Shown: one piece after another, positions 17,701 to 25,143 of the stretch
How the letters are laid out: the number at the start of each line of letters is the position of its first letter
How positions within the stretch are numbered: the stretch's first letter is position 1
Virus record (IMG/VR): IMGVR_UViG_3300023179_000009
Coordinates: 372,001 to 436,000 of that record
Source: a virus
Length of the DNA: 64,000 bases
Reading direction: 5' to 3' (one strand)
Made by a program: the position numbers and the translations under genes
Notes under the pieces: model-generated
Seen by the model: only the letters and a program-made list of their open reading frames with translations
The model's database searches: none
Told to the model about the DNA's origin: nothing

Positions 17701-19867
17701 AAGTTCTATGGAGTCTAGTCTGCAAAATTCTTCTAATATCATTCAAAAACAATCAGTACCAGTGGAGACAACAACCTCACTGCAAGGTGTTTTTGACAAA
17801 ACACAGGCGTCGGAGGCTTTGACCTCCAATATAGATACCGCCATCAAATGGCAGAAGATTGAGCCAAGTAGTTTGGGATCAGGTTTTGAAAAAAAATGGA
17901 ATACACTTAAAGATAATGAGTTCAATGATCTTGAATCTAAATCACCTATGAAAAGAATGTTTGGTTATGATAGATCTGAAAAACAAAATAAAATGTCTTA
18001 CCAAGGAACCGGGGCAGGTGCTGCTTTGGGTGCTGCTTTGGGTGGTCCCATTGGAATTCCCGCTGGGGCCGCTGCTGGTTTTGTCTATGATACCGTTTCT
18101 AGCAACTTAAACATACAAGATGCCTTAAGCCAAACAATATCGAATATTGGTGAAAACACCAAGGGAGTTTTGAATAGTTTAAGTTTGGGTTTATTCGATA
18201 ATGAAAAAGCAGCCGAAGCACAAGATTCTTCATTAGAATACAGTGTTAAGAATATAGCCCCAAGTTTAATTGCAGGATCACTTGCTGGGGTGACAGGTGG
18301 GATGAGTTCATTCGCACTACCAATGATCAACCAATTAATGCAAGGTCAACCCAACCAATTAATGCAAGGTCAACCCAACCAATTAATGCAAGGTCAACCA
18401 AGTGATATATTACAACAAGTTTTAACTTCTAAACAAATTAATAAACCCGAGGTTTCTAGCAATCAATTAGGTTTATTCGATAATGAAAAAGCAGCCGAAG
18501 CACAAGATTCTTCATTAGAATACAGTGTTAAGAATATAGCCCCAAGTTTAATTGCAGGATCACTTGCTGGGGTGACAGGTGGGATGAGTTCATTCGCACT
18601 ACCAATGATCAACCAATTAATGCAAGGTCAACCAAGTGATATATTACAACAAGTTTTAACTTCTAAACAAATTAATAAACCCGAGGTTTCTAGCAATCAA
18701 TTAGGTTTATTCGATAATGAAAAAGCAGCCGAAGCACAAGATTCTTCATTAGAATACAGTGTTAAGAATATAGCCCCAAGTTTAATTGCAGGATCACTTG
18801 CTGGGGTGACAGGTGGGATGAGTTCATTCGCACTACCAATGATCAACCAATTAATGCAAGGTCAACCCAACCAAAAAAATCTTGAAACAAGTGAATTATT
18901 AAAAGAAAAATTTAAAGAACCGGAAGGCTTTATCGAAGCCAACCCTCAGAGTTTGGGTGTTTTTGATTTTGAAAAAACTGGAGAGGCCGAAGAGGGTTAT
19001 TTCAAACAATTGGGTGCGAGCTATGTGGATCCAAAAGATTTTATGACCACTGCTCCAATACCAATTGTTGGTGACATTATCAATCTCTTGTCAAATGTTG
19101 GTTCTAAAATATTCGGATCAACAAAAGGATCTGTCGGGGTGTCTTCTTTGGGCATGTTTGACCCAAGCCAACCCAGCGAGGCCAATGATAGCGAATCTGA
19201 TTTGATGTTAAAAAAGATACAAGGAAGCCAAAACTTTGATTTAAATAGATACAATTTAAATGCCATAGAAAATAGTATAAAAAATAAATCAAATCTTGAA
19301 AAAAATGTTGTTTTGGAAACAAGTCGTGCTTTAGATTATGATCGTCAAGCCTCGGAGGCTGCTGATTCGGCTAAGATTAATGAATTAGATTATCGATCTG
19401 ATAAAAGGGGAGATATAGAATCTAACCCAATGGACTACACAGATGATATGGGCGATCAGTCTATTAATCCAACTTATATGGATTATCGTGATCAGATGAA
19501 AGGCGAAGTAGGCACCTTGGGAATAAGTCGATATGGCATGGAATCTGCTGTTATGCAATCGAAATACGGGGAACAACCTACAGGCAATTCATCTGTGTTG
19601 CCAAGCATGGATACTATCGCAAACTATTTAACAGGGATGCAATCTACTAAATTAGATATGATGATAAAACATTTGCAGGAAATTAGAGATCGTTTATCAA
19701 CGCAAACAACTTCCTACTCTAATGTAATTGGATCTGCCGCCTCTGGGGGCAAACCGCCAGATGCCACTGGAGTTAAATCTATAGCTCGTGATTTTGTAAG
19801 TGGCTCTTGGGATTTACCGTATGGAGACTATACATCTGGAACAGTAAACACAGAGGGGCGATTTTAG
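11750..19867 (+). CDS. Giant tail tape measure protein, 2705 aa
   Basis: The start is GTG at 11750 with GGAG about 8 bases upstream. The protein alternates long helical stretches (about 260-780) with glycine/alanine-rich segments that resemble membrane or glycine-zipper helices (about 1005-1070, 1250-1300, 1330-1385), as usual for tape measures, which set tail length and help DNA entry. At about 1.5 angstrom per residue, the full length would give a tail near 400 nm if it is extended throughout. Three internal repeat sets are present: an 84-base unit (15230-), a 234-base unit (18189-) and a 24-base unit (18329-). A DCxPVxxC-type motif occurs twice (about 14338 and 15047). It is followed by baseplate genes in the standard order. 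Confidence 0.9.
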   Translation: MATDLYGRSIGDNVSVNQVNQQLLSPTQETKRPDAQEVNNDPDKKESALENLYEAINRVAEKIDSNASKDLEESKNWSKNIIDFHKDFRNTSRSDESGQKTQTGFLDLASKAIQNLWVASQSQNTIWVGISKLSNNAVQEISKSFSMSDCCEALGEATATVRGLDNLNSGVSEASKTVLSEAGGGGRGTNWGGGDDDSDDGGDGGSRRRGDSSDASDFELPDAGDMTGVIARMSTITGLISLAANSFVDLHRSVIKALDIDPIQKIFDGQILEHNNFRESIRALIHEQEGFGASNRQIEKTFINLESSINAAGVGSAKFKTMYLKNLERGLSLATAEDNRYVDALSAQKKGFTIEQKESALRERKVNRLKSIQTTALSTASSLHMSSDAMNELFMNWHMNLGLSEQSLAEIGSHMKNVSRSTGVTGSQLEKAMISADGVMKNLKKAGMVSTDTAKRVTEFMAAAQKHGFEGAAELMNVLGGGETFHDSKYKLFLGNAARFSDKPEQGVRDLVLGNTMNRSGGMENLFGGAERFVRSQLSGFETALNSVGLKSSTLDVTNLSEVMNKLRAGGKLEEAEALKRRFKGLGIEIGEVERALKTMQEETLSSSKRIDKYSKELESMKAQGLEKTDAYKQIQKKLLEAQTGQSQDVFGRIKSVMDNKEGKTGGQLEKELKDSLIQVLGDEKAAAEWQSNLPAKASEAVSQMRERAKAEGLNFDDMLKEKGITGGESQLTKGLLEGDALSNQAMTEIMQRISKKEKQGEDPITDIKGILEEIHTTLAQKLDNVGFGLSDMIVKILYVAGYLGGILMTVASGILALRMLQNIPGLLSGISGVFGGLNKALGNPLEKIFGKGGKGPLGGLLGDCLPVCPPSGGGGQMMPRRPTGGSPVVPPSPTTGPMTTVSPSGRPKNTTVLPGGPDYGGGGWAGAQGTQYQSPTVRDAATGQVTRRDMSRSDRRANAERYLDARRAAGQSGRGFGPRAGSGIRRVAPQGKGWMGLAGKIANFAMAHPTLTGTAIGATTGAVHGYATSDEKGWGAVGDSLFEGAVGGGIGAAAGYGAGRLGGAGKGLQAGGLPGIADGAMDVVASGANMMGMPGFGSDCMPVWVCNFGEMGGMGGLLPGMGDGGMAQTALDTLNTVDMASDVAGMMGKGKNVAQVVDKADDVAKGGSWLSKMFGGGNKAATTVAGGADDVAKGGSWLSKMFGGGNKAVTAVAGGADDVAKGGSWLSKMFGGGNKAVTAVAGGADDVVKGAGLLSKIPGAGLAKGVGSLLGKVAAPLQLFTGAITGAMDAESAGRTTAEGAAYGALTGGAHKGSFASEALGIQKGSVADESLGIAGGAAWGATLGAGVGTMLAPFTAGISIPVAAAVGGVIGAGAELVKVFTAEESSMRDAVTGFASSIGSTIMELPGTIGGAFQTVGSYLGEGAHSIYASITGFASSLGSTFTSGITSVANGIGGFASSLGNSVSESFSSTAKENWDRMLQGASFSGALGQVTGGIVDVVNGNLTQGLTKVGLSGVEAFGALGQTILGAASSLNPFSWFKNKEKTSAKETESSPEKKLAETANKETQKTQQDVMTQSAEKLQEAAVGLDIGKTEQDFKAISEASSKKDIDLSNAMVASFGNVGDSKEISKALSTQNSAVFNSILAEQESLIKSISQKRDAKSSGGVTSDLGSKQGFFDSNAKGFLANAALRSSDPIAYNSLQTGTTLQTPDGVKGLMSGQEILVKEIFSGFESSLNNVGVQSATIDVGNLSEVIQKLQKGGQAEQQAATSLQRQFEALGTNVGEVENNFKIMSQSSKTPQDLLGDLSFKLNDMNKQGLQNTDEYKSIQKQTLDLQSDLQNSSDVVQKQSTPVEATTSLQGVFEKTQASEALTSNIDTAIKWQKIEPSEQTLAGELSGDSKDKNNFTVYDQSVESILFKIFDQLKSFNLTNIFEKDSSLAMMNLDHVSVVDSQKKSIENKRQFEGLDTPIRTFEQMPESLKDLSSMESSLQNSSNIIQKQSVPVETTTSLQGVFDKTQASEALTSNIDTAIKWQKIEPSSLGSGFEKKWNTLKDNEFNDLESKSPMKRMFGYDRSEKQNKMSYQGTGAGAALGAALGGPIGIPAGAAAGFVYDTVSSNLNIQDALSQTISNIGENTKGVLNSLSLGLFDNEKAAEAQDSSLEYSVKNIAPSLIAGSLAGVTGGMSSFALPMINQLMQGQPNQLMQGQPNQLMQGQPSDILQQVLTSKQINKPEVSSNQLGLFDNEKAAEAQDSSLEYSVKNIAPSLIAGSLAGVTGGMSSFALPMINQLMQGQPSDILQQVLTSKQINKPEVSSNQLGLFDNEKAAEAQDSSLEYSVKNIAPSLIAGSLAGVTGGMSSFALPMINQLMQGQPNQKNLETSELLKEKFKEPEGFIEANPQSLGVFDFEKTGEAEEGYFKQLGASYVDPKDFMTTAPIPIVGDIINLLSNVGSKIFGSTKGSVGVSSLGMFDPSQPSEANDSESDLMLKKIQGSQNFDLNRYNLNAIENSIKNKSNLEKNVVLETSRALDYDRQASEAADSAKINELDYRSDKRGDIESNPMDYTDDMGDQSINPTYMDYRDQMKGEVGTLGISRYGMESAVMQSKYGEQPTGNSSVLPSMDTIANYLTGMQSTKLDMMIKHLQEIRDRLSTQTTSYSNVIGSAASGGKPPDATGVKSIARDFVSGSWDLPYGDYTSGTVNTEGRF
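15230..15501 (+). repeat. 84-base tandem repeat in the tape measure gene
   Basis: Three full copies start at 15230, 15314 and 15398, with a diverging fourth start at 15482. Each unit codes 28 residues beginning ADDVAKGGSWLSKMFGGGNK. Copies two and three are nearly identical in DNA; the first differs at a few sites. The unit keeps the frame, so it changes protein length only in 28-residue steps. Confidence 0.9.
18189..18872 (+). repeat. 234-base tandem repeat in the tape measure gene
   Basis: Copies start at 18189, 18471 and 18705 and look identical in DNA over the shared part, which codes GLFDNEKAAEAQDSSLEYS and a following glycine-rich stretch. The second copy is 234 bases (78 residues). 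The first is 282 bases because it holds two extra 24-base units. The third is partial and ends near 18872. Lack of divergence points to very recent duplication or ongoing homogenisation. Confidence 0.9.
18329..18400 (+). repeat. Three 24-base units nested in the first 234-base repeat
   Basis: Units at 18329-18352, 18353-18376 and 18377-18400 code NQLMQGQP three times in frame. The other 234-base copies have a single unit, so copy number differs within one gene, a sign of replication slippage. Confidence 0.9.
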
Positions 19868-19880
19868 ACATAGGTGATCA

Positions 19881-20468
19881 ATGAAATCTACTATTAATGG
19901 ATCTTTAAACAAACTTCCCGATTGTTATATTGTGATACCGGGGGCCGGTCTTGTTAGCGGCAGTAAAGAAGGAATTATACCCATAGATAATTTGCCCGAC
20001 ATAGGGGACACCAAGAATGCTGTTTATAACGGTGAGCCAATACAAGGTAGAAGTTTTCCTTTATATACTTATTCCCATTCAGCGGATAGAACCATAAGTA
20101 TGACGGTTCACTTTTTTGTAGTAAATCCTGGGGATGGAGCAAAAAATTTATTATATTTAAGAATGATTCAAAGTGCGGTCTATCCAAGAAGCGGCAAAGA
20201 TTTAAATGATATTGCTCCTTATCAACCTCCACCTATTTGTAGGCTAAGGTGTGGTGATCTTCTTGATAGCAACGAGTTGTGTGTTATTTTGCAATCATAT
20301 AGTACTAAATTCCCTACAGAAGTGGCTTGGGAGGAAGAAACTTATTGCCCTTTTAGATTTAGCGTTGATTTAAGTTGGATGGTTGTTTACACATCAGAAG
20401 TTTTGCCTTTTCAAGAAGACATTATAAAAATGGCAAAAAATTCAAGAATATTCAATTCGACTAGATAG
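19881..20468 (+). CDS. Baseplate / tail-tube initiator-type protein, 195 aa
   Basis: Strand-rich protein with PPPICRLRCGDLLDSNELCV and YCPFRFSVDLSWMVV segments; this fold pattern and its place between tape measure and LysM-like gene fit the adaptor that joins tail tube to hub (T4 gp48/gp54 position). It starts 13 bases after the tape measure stop with AGGTGATCA upstream. The exact T4 counterpart cannot be fixed without a profile search. Confidence 0.55.
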   Translation: MKSTINGSLNKLPDCYIVIPGAGLVSGSKEGIIPIDNLPDIGDTKNAVYNGEPIQGRSFPLYTYSHSADRTISMTVHFFVVNPGDGAKNLLYLRMIQSAVYPRSGKDLNDIAPYQPPPICRLRCGDLLDSNELCVILQSYSTKFPTEVAWEEETYCPFRFSVDLSWMVVYTSEVLPFQEDIIKMAKNSRIFNSTR

Positions 20469-20479
20469 GATAACTTAAT

Positions 20480-20803
20480 ATGAGTCAAATAGTAGAGTCA
20501 ACTGGCGTGGAGTCAAAACAATTTATGGCTCCAGGTAGTCGCTATCTCAAAAGCACCCCTATTTATTATGGAGAAAAAAAAATAATTACTTTTGATCTCT
20601 ACAACAGGTCTAACTATAATAAAACTGGCAATGAACAGGTTATGTTGATCACAAAAGGTGTTGAATATAGGCCAGATTTGGTTTCTTATGATGTTTATGG
20701 GTTTGTGGATAATTGGTGGATGATACTTGAAGTTAATAATATGAAAGATATATGGGATTTTAAAGCAGGCACCACCATTATTCTGCCCAATAGAATTTAC
20801 TGA
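20480..20803 (+). CDS. gp53/LysM-like baseplate protein, 107 aa
   Basis: The stretch from about residue 62 (YRPDLVSYDVYGFVDNWWMI) to the end, ending in a GTTIILPN motif, has the beta-alpha-alpha-beta layout of the small LysM-like tail proteins and of the core of T4 gp53. In gpX/XkdP systems and in T4 this protein sits between tube and hub or wedge. Position after the tube-initiator-type gene and before the hub supports the call. Confidence 0.65.
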   Translation: MSQIVESTGVESKQFMAPGSRYLKSTPIYYGEKKIITFDLYNRSNYNKTGNEQVMLITKGVEYRPDLVSYDVYGFVDNWWMILEVNNMKDIWDFKAGTTIILPNRIY

Positions 20804-20810
20804 GGTTGCT

Positions 20811-22421
20811 ATGAGTTTAATTTTGTGCGGAGGTGGCGAAAATTTCACGGCTGGCTTAGTGCCAAGAACCGATTGTATAGAGAAATATAGATCTCCAGGA
20901 TCACCTTATAAGTTTCCAGAGACTGGTTTTTCTTTGGCCCCATGGGTCGCAATTGATTTTGTTGACCAATCTTATCAAGGAGGCGGAGCGGCAATTACAG
21001 TTAGTAACAGGTCTTCTGAGGTTACAAATCCAAAAAATTGCGCTGTTATTAAGAGTTTTACTTTGGGACACACAGACGGTACTGATTGTCGAGTTGTAAT
21101 TCACGATACACAAGGTGGTGTTTTTGAAGAATTTATGAAGCACCTTGTTAAGGACTGGTATTGTTTAAAAGACGCAAACCCAGCAGCTTTGTTGATGAAA
21201 GTGCAATTTGGTTGGGTTAAAAGTAATTGCCAAAATGAGATTCCCGTGTCGAGATCCCCTTGTTATTTTATAATGGTTTCAAATGTCGAAGCAAATTTTG
21301 CCGAGGGCAAAATCATGTTTGAACTAACCGGGCAGGATAGTTGCAATTATATGTTTAACGGCAGTGTTTCTGGGGAAAAAGGAGGGACGGGAGCGTCTTC
21401 GATGTATCTTCTAGACGCTTTACAAGAAACTCTATGTAAAGGAGACCCCCCAAATATCGGCTCTGTTAGCTTCAGAATACCCACAGGGCGTAATAATTAT
21501 GAAATATCGGGTAGAGATGATGTATTTAAAATTGACAATCCACAAGCAGAGTATCCCGATGAAAAAAAACGTGGTCCCGCTGGCAAATGGTTGCCTCAAG
21601 GAAGAAATAAATTAGATGTTGCTTGCGCTTGGGTCACAGAAAGTTTATCTAAGAATGGTAAAGCCTGGGTGCCAAGGTATGACAGTACATCTGAAAAAGG
21701 AGAATTAATTTTTTGGGAAGCATCAAAATCTGATTGCGAAAACCAATCTGATGACTATTGGGACAGATATAACTTGGGGTCTTATATTGTAAACGGCTCA
21801 AAATCAAGTCCTGTTTTAGAGTTTAATCCAAAAATAAAATGGGATTTTGGATTAATTACGGGAAATGGCGGAAATTCCGGTGATGATCGATTAAATTCAA
21901 TGGGAACAGAGGGTGCAAAAAATCCAGGTCTTGAATGCCCTTCTTTATCTGCTGATAAAGTAAAAGGATCTGGAAATTCTACAACCACTAATAAAACAGA
22001 GTCTCAACAAGACCGAGGCGATAATGATAAAAAAGTAGCTGAGACGGACGCAAAACATAAAAAAACTCTTGAAATCAGCCACGGTCCTTTTGATGCCGAT
22101 TTAATTGTTGTAGGAGATCCAACATTTTGCCCTGCATTTCAAGCTGTTGGTGTTATGTCTATATCTATAATATTAATTAATCCTTATCATATAGTCCCAG
22201 CAAATGCTAGTTGTGGCGAATGGTTGTCGCAACCAGTGTGTAATCCAATTCTTAGTAATAAAGCTTGGATAATAAAAGGTGTCGGACACACAATTGAAGC
22301 AGGGAAATACTCTACTAGAATAAGTGTAACGCTCCCCGTACCCGGCCTTAATCACAAAAAATCTAATGATGGGGGAAGATTGGGAGCTTGGACCGATGGC
22401 TGGAAGCCGCCTACTTGTTAA
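20811..22421 (+). CDS. Baseplate hub protein, gp27/gpD-like, 536 aa
   Basis: Strand-rich throughout. Features that fit hub proteins of the gp27/gpD type are AVIKSFTLGHTDGTDCRVVI near residue 85, a middle domain, and a C-terminal IIKGVGHTIEAGKYSTRISV segment, where hub proteins carry a beta-domain followed by TxLxL-type strands. A disordered linker rich in S, T, N, D and K lies at about 365-425. GAGG precedes the ATG. The following gene is the spike that would mount on it. Evidence is mostly position and strand pattern. Confidence 0.6.
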   Translation: MSLILCGGGENFTAGLVPRTDCIEKYRSPGSPYKFPETGFSLAPWVAIDFVDQSYQGGGAAITVSNRSSEVTNPKNCAVIKSFTLGHTDGTDCRVVIHDTQGGVFEEFMKHLVKDWYCLKDANPAALLMKVQFGWVKSNCQNEIPVSRSPCYFIMVSNVEANFAEGKIMFELTGQDSCNYMFNGSVSGEKGGTGASSMYLLDALQETLCKGDPPNIGSVSFRIPTGRNNYEISGRDDVFKIDNPQAEYPDEKKRGPAGKWLPQGRNKLDVACAWVTESLSKNGKAWVPRYDSTSEKGELIFWEASKSDCENQSDDYWDRYNLGSYIVNGSKSSPVLEFNPKIKWDFGLITGNGGNSGDDRLNSMGTEGAKNPGLECPSLSADKVKGSGNSTTTNKTESQQDRGDNDKKVAETDAKHKKTLEISHGPFDADLIVVGDPTFCPAFQAVGVMSISIILINPYHIVPANASCGEWLSQPVCNPILSNKAWIIKGVGHTIEAGKYSTRISVTLPVPGLNHKKSNDGGRLGAWTDGWKPPTC

Positions 22422-22456
22422 TATTATTTTTACAAACAAAAGAAAGATTTAATACT

Positions 22457-24709
22457 ATGTCTCTAAACCAGAATAGTCCATTCACGCCATCGCAATCCAA
22501 CTCGGCAGATTTTTCTAAATTAATGGATAGCGTTTTTAATAGATTGTTTTCTTTGGAACAAGCCGTAAATGCAATTGGCTATAGCAGCAAAGCCTCAAAA
22601 AAAAGAAGATTTCCCCAACGTAGACAAGCAAACATTGTGCAAAATTTAACCAGGGCCCTTTGTGTCGAGACTGTTGATCCTTGGAAAATTAATCGTGTGA
22701 GATACTTTCATCCTCTGCTTCATGACCCAAAATCAAATTTGTTTTCCCTACCTTTTGCTAAACCAATTTCTGCCATGGGTGGTTTTGATGATTGTGGTTT
22801 AAACTGGGTTCCACCTGCTGGTAGTACTATTATGATTTTGTTTGAATCTGGGAACGTTGACTCTGCATTTTATCTAGGAACAGCTTGGAGTAAAGATCGA
22901 AGGCCCGGTGGACAAGATATAATGGACATTTTTCCTTCTCGTGAATGGCAGCGTGTTTATCAAGGACACAGAAAGGGATATTTGGTTGGACCAGACGACG
23001 AGTCTCAAGTTTACCCTCCCTGGAACACAGAATCTTACAACGGAAGCGACATTTACGATATTAAAAAATTTGTTTTTGACCCCAATGAACAAAAAAGAAC
23101 AACTTATCCAAACATTTATGGATTCAAAACTCCCGAAAAACATATGTTAAAAATGGTTGACGGGAACGCAAAATGTAACAGGAGATGGAAAAGACTGGAG
23201 ATAATGTCGGGTTGTGGAAATTGGATGATCTTCAAGGATGATCACCTTCATTACGGTGGCCAGTGGGCACATCCAAGTTGCCCTCCGGACCCTGGTGGGG
23301 GTAATGTTGATGTCTGTTCTATACACCAAGATAGACTTCCTTATTTTAGTAATTTCCATGGAGAACCTATCGAGAAGGGTGCTGGTTGCGAACCAAATTG
23401 CGAAGGAAAAAGCAAAACTCAATGTTCTAGAATTTTGGGAGGACACACTTCTACTCCATGCGACCCAGAGACAAAATATTGCAAATCTCAAGGTGGTGCG
23501 AATCCTTTTTTTAAACATAAAAATGAATGTCGTCCATATAAGGGACCACAAACTCCACAAAACAACAAATGTGATTTGCCGCAATCAGGCATTCAATTTT
23601 TATCCATATCTGGTCACACTTGGGTAATGGACGACTCTGTGGAGGAACCCAAGGGTAAGCCTGAGTGGGAGCGAAGTATGCAACCTTTTGATTTTGGTTG
23701 TAGCGATTTATTTCAAGGAAGAACATATTGGAAAAGTGCAACTGGTCATTCGATAATGATGAGCGATGTTGAGAAAAAAGGCTTATGCACAGGAGGAAAG
23801 CCAGGAAGGCCAAATATAAATTATATTAAACTTCTCTCTGCTTCGGGAAATAGAATAGAGTTAAACGATCACACAATTCCGGTGTGTAGGGGCGGAGAAG
23901 ATCGTGGAATTCACATGCAAAGCACATCAAACCATGTGATTAAAATGATCGATCATTTAGTTAGTCAATGTTCTCCTTGTAGGCGTGAAGGCGGAAAACC
24001 AATTCCAAATGCAACAAGAGCATATATTCAAATAAGATCAGGGTACGGACTGGAAATGAGATATAATGACGACTTCAGTCAACAAACAACACAAAAACAA
24101 TGGATACAAATTTTGCACCCACAATGTGTTAGTCCTCAGTCCGACAAGGCTTGTAATTCTCTACCGAGTTGTGGATACAGGGGACCGCATATTTTAAGAT
24201 TTCAAGGTCGCCCCAAGGGTCAAGCTGGTTGCATTTATCTCCGGGCTGGAGGTCATTCGGTTCGTCAAACTTATGATTTTGACGTTGTTTTAGTTGGCGA
24301 CAAAGAATGTAATCCTTCCGATAAAATTACTTATGTTTCAAGAAAACATATTAGGGGTTGCGAAGATGTGGACTTTAGATATTCCGGGAAAAGACACGTT
24401 TTTTTTGCGGAGAAAAGAATTTTATTACTTGCTGGACGAGATTGCCCGCCCAAGCCTCCTAAAAAATGCAAAGGTCCATGTGTTTATAGTGTTATAATAG
24501 CACGATGTCCTGTTATATGTCCGTTAACTGGTATCGTTCATTGGACCCAAAAATCAATGAGCGAAAGAGTTTTTGCCTCTGGTTGGCATCCGTGTCCTGC
24601 TTGTTTGCCTTGTAGGATACCTGGATGTGAACACCCAGAGCCAGAGCCACCGAATGTAAAGATAGACACAGGTATAGGTATAATAGAAGTAAATAATAAC
24701 GTTGATTAA
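22457..24709 (+). CDS. Baseplate spike protein with gp5/gpV-type OB domain, cysteine-rich, 750 aa
   Basis: The N-terminal part (about 70-140) fits the gp5/gpV oligonucleotide-binding fold: KINRVRYFHPL, then VPPAGSTIMILFESGNVDSA. Downstream, repeating short segments such as ISGHTWVMDD, ATGHSIMMSD, ASGNRIELND and TSNHVIKMID suggest a repetitive beta-structure needle. No lysozyme domain is seen. The protein has 33 cysteines, far more than typical spikes, ending with HPCPACLPCRIPGCEHP (near the tip), which may bind metal. The start at 22457 is preferred over 22388 because the longer form overlaps the hub gene and AAAGAAAG precedes this ATG. Confidence 0.75.
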   Translation: MSLNQNSPFTPSQSNSADFSKLMDSVFNRLFSLEQAVNAIGYSSKASKKRRFPQRRQANIVQNLTRALCVETVDPWKINRVRYFHPLLHDPKSNLFSLPFAKPISAMGGFDDCGLNWVPPAGSTIMILFESGNVDSAFYLGTAWSKDRRPGGQDIMDIFPSREWQRVYQGHRKGYLVGPDDESQVYPPWNTESYNGSDIYDIKKFVFDPNEQKRTTYPNIYGFKTPEKHMLKMVDGNAKCNRRWKRLEIMSGCGNWMIFKDDHLHYGGQWAHPSCPPDPGGGNVDVCSIHQDRLPYFSNFHGEPIEKGAGCEPNCEGKSKTQCSRILGGHTSTPCDPETKYCKSQGGANPFFKHKNECRPYKGPQTPQNNKCDLPQSGIQFLSISGHTWVMDDSVEEPKGKPEWERSMQPFDFGCSDLFQGRTYWKSATGHSIMMSDVEKKGLCTGGKPGRPNINYIKLLSASGNRIELNDHTIPVCRGGEDRGIHMQSTSNHVIKMIDHLVSQCSPCRREGGKPIPNATRAYIQIRSGYGLEMRYNDDFSQQTTQKQWIQILHPQCVSPQSDKACNSLPSCGYRGPHILRFQGRPKGQAGCIYLRAGGHSVRQTYDFDVVLVGDKECNPSDKITYVSRKHIRGCEDVDFRYSGKRHVFFAEKRILLLAGRDCPPKPPKKCKGPCVYSVIIARCPVICPLTGIVHWTQKSMSERVFASGWHPCPACLPCRIPGCEHPEPEPPNVKIDTGIGIIEVNNNVD

Positions 24710-24712
24710 ATT

Positions 24713-25141
24713 ATGACAAATAGTAGTAAATTTTTAGGATTGCAATATCCACTTGTAAAAACGCCAAGAGGCATCATGGCCCAAAAAACTGGTGTTGATC
24801 AAATTAAAGCTGATTTATTGCAACTTTTGTTAACAAATCCCGGAGAAAGAGTTATGTTGCCAACATATGGAACTCCTTTAAGGGAATTGTTTTTTGAACC
24901 AAATGATAAAACTCTAGAATCAAAAGCAAGACAAATAATAGCCGAATCGATCATCACCTGGGAGCCTAGAATAGTTGTATCAGATATACAAGTGACTTCA
25001 AATGCTCCCAAATCTTCGTTAAATCAATATGATTCTTTTGATGAAAAAGATGCTATCTTATATATAAGCATAAAATTTATAGACCCGGAAAATATCCAAT
25101 CTGTTGAAGAATTAGTGTTAGAAAGGCCCGTTGGTGCTTAA
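24713..25141 (+). CDS. gp25-like baseplate wedge protein, 142 aa
   Basis: Matches the gp25/lysozyme-like baseplate family in length and layout. NPGERVMLPTYGTPLRELFF (42-61) and the EPR core at residues 84-86 (WEPRIVV) are the family's hallmarks; the EPR motif is known to hold the sheath-initiating wedge together in contractile systems. It shows that the tail is contractile, although sheath genes are not in the window. It lies 3 bases after the spike stop and 2 bases before the gp6-like gene. Confidence 0.85.
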   Translation: MTNSSKFLGLQYPLVKTPRGIMAQKTGVDQIKADLLQLLLTNPGERVMLPTYGTPLRELFFEPNDKTLESKARQIIAESIITWEPRIVVSDIQVTSNAPKSSLNQYDSFDEKDAILYISIKFIDPENIQSVEELVLERPVGA

Positions 25142-25143
25142 TT

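Noticed and set aside
15230-18872. Repeats in the tape measure gene as a possible CRISPR or DNA element
   Set aside because: Both repeat sets stay in frame, follow protein-level units and lack spacers, so they are coding repeats.
22388-22456. Longer N-terminus for the spike gene
   Set aside because: It would overlap the end of the hub gene; the shorter start has a purine-rich ribosome-binding stretch and a normal OB-domain N-terminus.
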